A stretch of DNA of 33,027 bases. Source: an uncultured Collinsella sp. (GTDB taxonomy: Bacteria; Actinomycetota; Coriobacteriia; Coriobacteriales; Coriobacteriaceae). Below, in pieces: positions 29,568 to 33,027 of the stretch (position 1 is the first letter of the stretch; each line of letters starts with the position of its first letter). Position numbers and translations under genes: made by a program. The stretch lies in NCBI GenBank assembly GCA_937989875.1, contig CALKBO010000004.1:1-33027 (forward strand). Direction: 5' to 3'. The notes under the pieces are model-generated. The model worked only from the letters and a program-made list of their open reading frames with translations, was not told the origin of the DNA and ran no database searches.

Positions 29568-30275
29568 ATGCCCCAGATTGATGATGCCGAGCTGTTTGGC
29601 AATGCCGAGGATCAGCGTGCGTACGAGGACTTTTGCGCCAATCAGGAGGCGGTCGAGAAGTTTACGCTCGACAAGCCCGCGCTTGTCTGCCGTTGGCGCA
29701 TGTCCAATAAAAAGGTGCCCATGCTCAACCGCCACATTCGCGCACTGTCCGAGCGCCTGGTGCAGGGCGAGCCGCTTACCCATAACATGCTCAGCTGGGC
29801 CAAACAGCACGTTGAGTGGTCGCTTGCCGAGGGCGATTACACTGCGCACGACGGCGTACTCATGCTGGTGATCGACATCAACGGCAACGCCGCCATGACG
29901 GTGGGGGAGTACGAGCCGCTCGCCGATACGTCGGCCAAGGCGCTGCGTGCCCGTTCCGCCGAGGCCCGCTCCGAGGCCGACGAGACCGGCGTGGCGCCCG
30001 AGTTGCTCGCCGCCGTCAACAACGGCGAGCTTGCCTTTGTGGCGCCGGCGGACGAGTGCCTGTGCGGCACGGCGACGCTCATCGAGCAGCTCGCCCAGAC
30101 CAAGGGCATCCCGGTCACGCGCGTAGACATTCCCGCGCAACTCAAGGGCGCGCTGTTCCTGGTGAGCGACGAGCACGGCGTGGTTCCCGCAACCGAGACG
30201 GACGCTGCGGAGGCCGACGCCGCCACGGTCGCCTTCTTTGCCGACGGCTACGAAAAGCTCCGCGCCCGCCGCTAA
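29568..30275 (+). CDS. Conserved-looking protein of unknown function
   Basis: I do not recognise the family of this 235-aa soluble protein. It has good codon bias and a clear ribosome binding site, so it is a real gene. The N-terminal half is helical and acidic (DDAELFGNAEDQRAYEDFCANQEAV, SERLVQGEPLTHNMLSWAKQHVEW). A beta-like stretch HDGVLMLVIDINGNAAMTVG and a low-complexity Ala/Glu region (ALRARSAEARSEADE) lead to a C-terminal segment FVAPADECLCGTATLIEQL and PVTRVDIPAQ. No membrane helix or signal peptide is seen. TATAAG at 29530-29535 looks like a -10 and would place the transcription start near 29542, so I prefer ATG 29568 (AAAGG at seven bases) over ATG 29544 in the same frame. It stands alone between the purH terminator and the two-component genes. 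Confidence 0.65.
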   Translation: MPQIDDAELFGNAEDQRAYEDFCANQEAVEKFTLDKPALVCRWRMSNKKVPMLNRHIRALSERLVQGEPLTHNMLSWAKQHVEWSLAEGDYTAHDGVLMLVIDINGNAAMTVGEYEPLADTSAKALRARSAEARSEADETGVAPELLAAVNNGELAFVAPADECLCGTATLIEQLAQTKGIPVTRVDIPAQLKGALFLVSDEHGVVPATETDAAEADAATVAFFADGYEKLRARR

Positions 30276-30288
30276 ATGATTTTTCTGG

Positions 30289-30330
30289 GACGGGGATTAA
30301 AAACTCATTTTGGTCTCCGTTTCCGTCGCG
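30289..30330 (+). repeat. Degenerate inverted repeat in the intergenic region
   Basis: GGGACGGGGATTAAAAA and TTTTGGTCTCCGTTTCC form an imperfect stem around CTCA. The first half has a GGGACGGGG core like other short repeats here. It may act as a weak terminator for the preceding gene. A run of eight Cs follows at 30349-30356. Confidence 0.35.
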
Positions 30331-30454
30331 AGCGTGAGGCGGACAAAACCCCCCCCGCTTGCGAACAGTTCTGTCACCTTGGTGCCGCGCGAGGCGCGCA
30401 CCTGCGGCTCCGCGGTCATAATGGGGCAAGACAACCAAGAGGGGAGCGGAATCC

Positions 30455-31126
30455 ATGGCGCTGATCTATATCGTTGAGGACGACGAGCCCATTCGTCGCG
30501 AGCTTATCGACATCCTTGCCCGCGCCGGGTTTGAAATCGAGGCCTGCGAATCGTTCGAGCATGTTTCGCGCGATATTCTCGCCGCCGCGCCCGACCTGGT
30601 GCTGCTCGACCTGACGCTTCCCGTCAAGGACGGCCAGCATATCTGCCATGAGGTTCGCCGCGAATCCGAGGTCCCCATCATCGTCCTCACCTCGCGCACG
30701 ACCGAGATTGACGAGGTCATGGCCATGACGCTTGGCGCGGACGACTTTGTTCCCAAGCCTTACAGCGCCCGCGTGCTCGTGGCGCGCATCAATGCCTTGC
30801 TGCGCCGCACCGCGGCGGCGGGCGAGCGTAGCACGCTCGTCCACAAGGGACTGGAGCTCGACCTCGCACGCTCCATGGTCACCAATACGCAAACCGGTAC
30901 CAGCACCGAGCTCACCAAAAACGAACTGCGTATCCTCTCGCTGCTTCTGAGCCGCGCGGGCAAGATTGTTTCGCGCTCGGCCATCATGCAGGACCTGTGG
31001 GACTCCGACGCCTTCGTGGACGACAACACGCTCACCGTCAACATCAACCGCCTGCGCACCACGCTCGAAAAAATCGGCATCAAGGGGTATTTGACGACGC
31101 ACCGCGGCCAGGGCTATTCGGTTTAG
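30455..31126 (+). CDS. OmpR-family response regulator of a BceR/GraR-like system
   Basis: The 223-aa protein has a receiver (IYIVEDDEPIRREL acidic pair, phospho-Asp in LVLLDLTLPVKDG, IVLTSRTTEIDE and the lysine of FVPKPYSARVL) and a winged-helix output domain (LTKNELRILSLLLSRAGKIVSRSAIMQDLWD and TTHRGQGYSV). This matches regulators that pair with intramembrane-sensing kinases such as BceR, GraR and VraR-type proteins that respond to envelope stress. GAGGGGAGCGG precedes the ATG. The kinase gene follows nine bases later. The usual BceAB-type ABC transporter is not adjacent. A CATAAT -10-like hexamer lies at 30417-30422. Confidence 0.93.
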   Translation: MALIYIVEDDEPIRRELIDILARAGFEIEACESFEHVSRDILAAAPDLVLLDLTLPVKDGQHICHEVRRESEVPIIVLTSRTTEIDEVMAMTLGADDFVPKPYSARVLVARINALLRRTAAAGERSTLVHKGLELDLARSMVTNTQTGTSTELTKNELRILSLLLSRAGKIVSRSAIMQDLWDSDAFVDDNTLTVNINRLRTTLEKIGIKGYLTTHRGQGYSV

Positions 31127-31135
31127 GGGCCGGCT

Positions 31136-32179
31136 ATGTCGTTTGCCAAATTCTTCAAAGATGCGCTGCTTCCCGTCGCCGTGTGGACGTGCGGCGTGCT
31201 GCTGAGCTGCTTTGTGCTGACGGTCGCCGGCGCACCCGTTTCTATCGTGGTCGTGGCGGTCGGCGTGTCCTTTATCTTCGGTATGCTCGGCATCGTGGTC
31301 GAGTACGCTCGCCGTCGCCGTTTTCTGCGTCAGTTGGAGCGCGCGGCCGAGGAGCTCGAGAGTCCCGCATGGGTGCAGGAGATGGTGCAATGCCCGACCT
31401 ATGCCGAGGGCGAGCTCGAGTACGAGGTCTTGCGCCGGGTGGGCAAAGCCGCTTGCGACGAGGTTGCCGAAGGCCGCCGTCAGACCGATGACTATCGCGA
31501 CTATATCGAGAGCTGGGTCCATGAGGCCAAGCTGCCCCTGGCGGCGGCCCATCTGATTTTGGAAAACCTGGACGGTAGCGAAGACGACCTGTCGCGCGTG
31601 GACGATCTGGCACGCGAGCTTGCCCGCGTGGAGCGCTATATCGACCAAGCTCTGTACTATGCGCGCTCGGAAGTCGTGGAGCGGGACTACCTGATTCGCC
31701 GCTGGGATCTCAAGACCTTGGTGACGGGCGCGATTAAGGCCAACGCGCGCGAGCTCATCGCGGCGCACGTGGCCCCGGTGTGCGAGAACCTCGACTTTGA
31801 GGTCTTTACCGACGAGAAGTGGCTCGAGTTTATTCTGGGCCAGCTCATTCAGAACAGCATTAAATATGCGCGCGCGGATGGCGCAAAGATCGTGTTTTCG
31901 GGTGCGTTGCTGGACGAGGGCCTGGCAAGCGAGCGCATCGAGCTTACCGTCGCGGACAACGGCTGCGGCGTGAGCGCGGCCGACCTGCCGCGCGTGTTCG
32001 AGAAGGGCTTTACCGGCGACAACGGCCGCACCACCAAGCGCGCAACGGGCATCGGTCTCTATCTGGTGGCGCGCCTGTGCTCCAAGATGGGCATCGACGT
32101 CACCGCAGCATCGGAGCCCGGCGAAGGCTTTGTCGTTACGTTTGCCTTCTCAACCAACAAGTTCCAGTATTTCGAGTAA
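31136..32179 (+). CDS. Intramembrane-sensing type sensor histidine kinase (BceS/GraS-like)
   Basis: The 347-aa kinase has two closely spaced N-terminal membrane helices (about 10-32, LLPVAVWTCGVLLSCFVLTVAG; and 34-56, PVSIVVVAVGVSFIFGMLGIVVE) with almost no extracellular loop, the layout of intramembrane-sensing kinases. The H box IESWVHEAKLPLAAAHLIL carries the WVHE-x-K-x-P signature of the BceS/GraS group. The ATPase domain shows N box IQNSIKYARADG, G1 VADNGCGVS, F box VFEKGFTG and G2 GIGLYLVARL. These kinases usually sense antimicrobial peptides through a partner ABC transporter, which is not found next to it. It is cotranscribed with the regulator. Confidence 0.94.
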   Translation: MSFAKFFKDALLPVAVWTCGVLLSCFVLTVAGAPVSIVVVAVGVSFIFGMLGIVVEYARRRRFLRQLERAAEELESPAWVQEMVQCPTYAEGELEYEVLRRVGKAACDEVAEGRRQTDDYRDYIESWVHEAKLPLAAAHLILENLDGSEDDLSRVDDLARELARVERYIDQALYYARSEVVERDYLIRRWDLKTLVTGAIKANARELIAAHVAPVCENLDFEVFTDEKWLEFILGQLIQNSIKYARADGAKIVFSGALLDEGLASERIELTVADNGCGVSAADLPRVFEKGFTGDNGRTTKRATGIGLYLVARLCSKMGIDVTAASEPGEGFVVTFAFSTNKFQYFE

Positions 32180-32230
32180 CGCACGCGGCGGACGTCCGCC
32201 CAAACAAAAACGTGCTGCATCAAACAAAAC

Positions 32231-32254
32231 GTGCCGCCCCAAACGGGGCGGCAC
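32231..32254. terminator. Hairpin terminator between the kinase gene and uspA
   Basis: GTGCCGCCCC and GGGGCGGCAC form a 10-bp perfect stem around AAAC. The plus-strand tail is weak (CCATCTTTC) but the minus-strand tail is T-rich (GTTTTGTTTG), so it may serve both directions. Confidence 0.75.
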
Positions 32255-32297
32255 GCCATCTTTCAATTCAGCCAACTCGCTGAAGTATGGTGACGAA

Positions 32298-32388
32298 GGC
32301 GCAAGGCCGGGAGGGGTTATCTAAGCCGACATCCCGCAGCCGCGAAGCGGCGAGGACGTCGGCGTGATAACCCCGCAGGCCTTGCGCC
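32298..32388. repeat. 91-nt hairpin next to uspA
   Basis: Nested pairs are visible: GGCGCAAGGCC with GGCCTTGCGCC, GGGGTTATC with GATAACCCC, GCCGAC with GTCGGC, and GCCGC with GCGGC around a GAA loop. The four stems stack with small internal loops into one long hairpin. It lies 14 bases after the uspA stop on the minus strand. Confidence 0.85.
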
Positions 32389-32401
32389 GGCGGGAAGGAA
32401 C

Positions 32402-32839
32402 CTACTTCACGACCAAGATGTCGCAGTCCGTATTGCGCAGCAGGAACGTCGAAATCGAGCCCAGGAGCGCATACTTGATCGAGGACAGGCCGCGGGCGCC
32501 GCAGAGCACCAGGTCGGGCTTAACCACGTCGAGCATCTCGTCCTTGAGCGTCTCGCGAATACGGCCGGCGCGAATCATGACCTCGACCTCGGGAATATCG
32601 GGATTGGCCTTGGCCTCTTCGAGCTGCTTGGCGATGGAGTTCTTAAATGCCTCCTCTAGGCCGTTGACCAGATCGACCGGATAGGAACCGGCGCTCTCGA
32701 GCGCCGTGGAATCGATAACGTGGCCGATGATTAGCTTGGCGCCGTTGTTCGCGGCGACCTTGATGGCGCGTGCGAGCACAAAATCCTGCTGCTCAGTACC
32801 ATCGAGTGAAACAAATACCTTGGTGTAGCCCTCGTTCAT
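32402..32839 (-). CDS. Universal stress protein UspA family, ATP-binding type
   Basis: The 145-aa protein is a single-domain universal stress protein. It opens with VFVSLDGTEQQDFVLARAIKVAANNGAKLIIGHVID and has the ATP-binding motif G-x2-G-x9-G-S in CGARGLSSIKYALLGSIST, with LLRNTDCDILVVK as the last strand. UspA proteins bind and turn over ATP and promote survival under stress; the target here is unknown. AAGGAGG precedes the ATG on the minus strand. The upstream region contains a perfect inverted repeat ACCCAA-GGAT-TTGGGT (32935-32950) that could be an operator. The long hairpin at 32298-32388 lies just beyond the stop. Confidence 0.92.
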   Translation of the reverse strand: MNEGYTKVFVSLDGTEQQDFVLARAIKVAANNGAKLIIGHVIDSTALESAGSYPVDLVNGLEEAFKNSIAKQLEEAKANPDIPEVEVMIRAGRIRETLKDEMLDVVKPDLVLCGARGLSSIKYALLGSISTFLLRNTDCDILVVK

Positions 32840-33027
32840 GGTTTCCTCCTTGGTCTATCGCACGGGCGCGGGGCTCGTGCATCGGGCGGGCGCGGGCGCG
32901 TTGGCCGCCGAACACTTTATCTTGTTGCAGTTATACCCAAGGATTTGGGTTTGACCGCTCGCAATTCTGTGAACGGTTGATTTTCAATCTCAACGCAACA
33001 GCCTGAACGGACCCCGCGTTTCCGCAG

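Overview
The window looks like chromosomal DNA of a high-GC Coriobacteriia member, most likely Collinsella or a close relative. This is inference from codon use (strong G/C third positions), AAAGG/GGAGG ribosome binding sites, gene content (mannose-family PTS, compact histidine cluster, actinobacterial mazG-eno-ftsB/divIC-ppx order) and several families of short palindromic intergenic repeats. No database search was possible. There is no phage, insertion sequence, CRISPR array or rRNA.

Layout. 1-2195: the end of a mannose-family PTS permease (IIC partial, IID) followed by a FrlC-like sugar epimerase behind its own candidate promoter and a hairpin. 2298-10469: a complete same-strand histidine biosynthesis cluster, hisZG (one fused gene)-hisD-hisC-hisB-hisH-hisA-hisF-hisI-hisE. 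A convergent PHP-family gene (10617-11528, minus) probably supplies the missing histidinol-phosphate phosphatase. 11824-17240: a plus-strand housekeeping run of a stand-alone LarC C-terminal domain, a YfcE-like phosphodiesterase, MazG, enolase, a DivIC/FtsB-like division protein and Ppx/GppA. 17254-17671: palindromic repeats, a duplicated tRNA 3' end with its terminator, and tRNA-Leu(UAA) on the minus strand. 17703-24284: a membrane-anchored helical protein, an orphan PTS IIB with a VOC protein, a minus-strand operon of a DUF4342 protein plus a two-component system, a small membrane protein with a metallophosphoesterase, and GluQ-type tRNA-Asp modification enzyme. 24800-33027: a secreted/membrane DUF2207 protein, a GNAT acetyltransferase, PurH, an unrecognised protein, a second two-component system with an intramembrane-sensing type kinase, and a universal stress protein.

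How the genes work together. The his cluster can convert PRPP and ATP to histidinol with every enzyme encoded here once the PHP phosphatase is counted. AICAR, released by HisF/HisH, is the substrate of PurH, encoded 18 kb away. The housekeeping run joins nucleotide sanitation (MazG), glycolysis (enolase), septum assembly and polyphosphate/ppGpp metabolism in an order conserved in Actinobacteria.

The most unusual content lies between the genes: at least three distinct families of inverted repeats, two of them with more than one copy in this window; an 87-nt palindrome inside the his operon; a 91-nt hairpin beside uspA; and a tandem remnant of a tRNA 3' end. I see no clearly new multi-gene defence or biosynthetic system. 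The best protein-level oddities are the HisZ-HisG fusion, the solitary LarC2 domain and the IIB-VOC pair.
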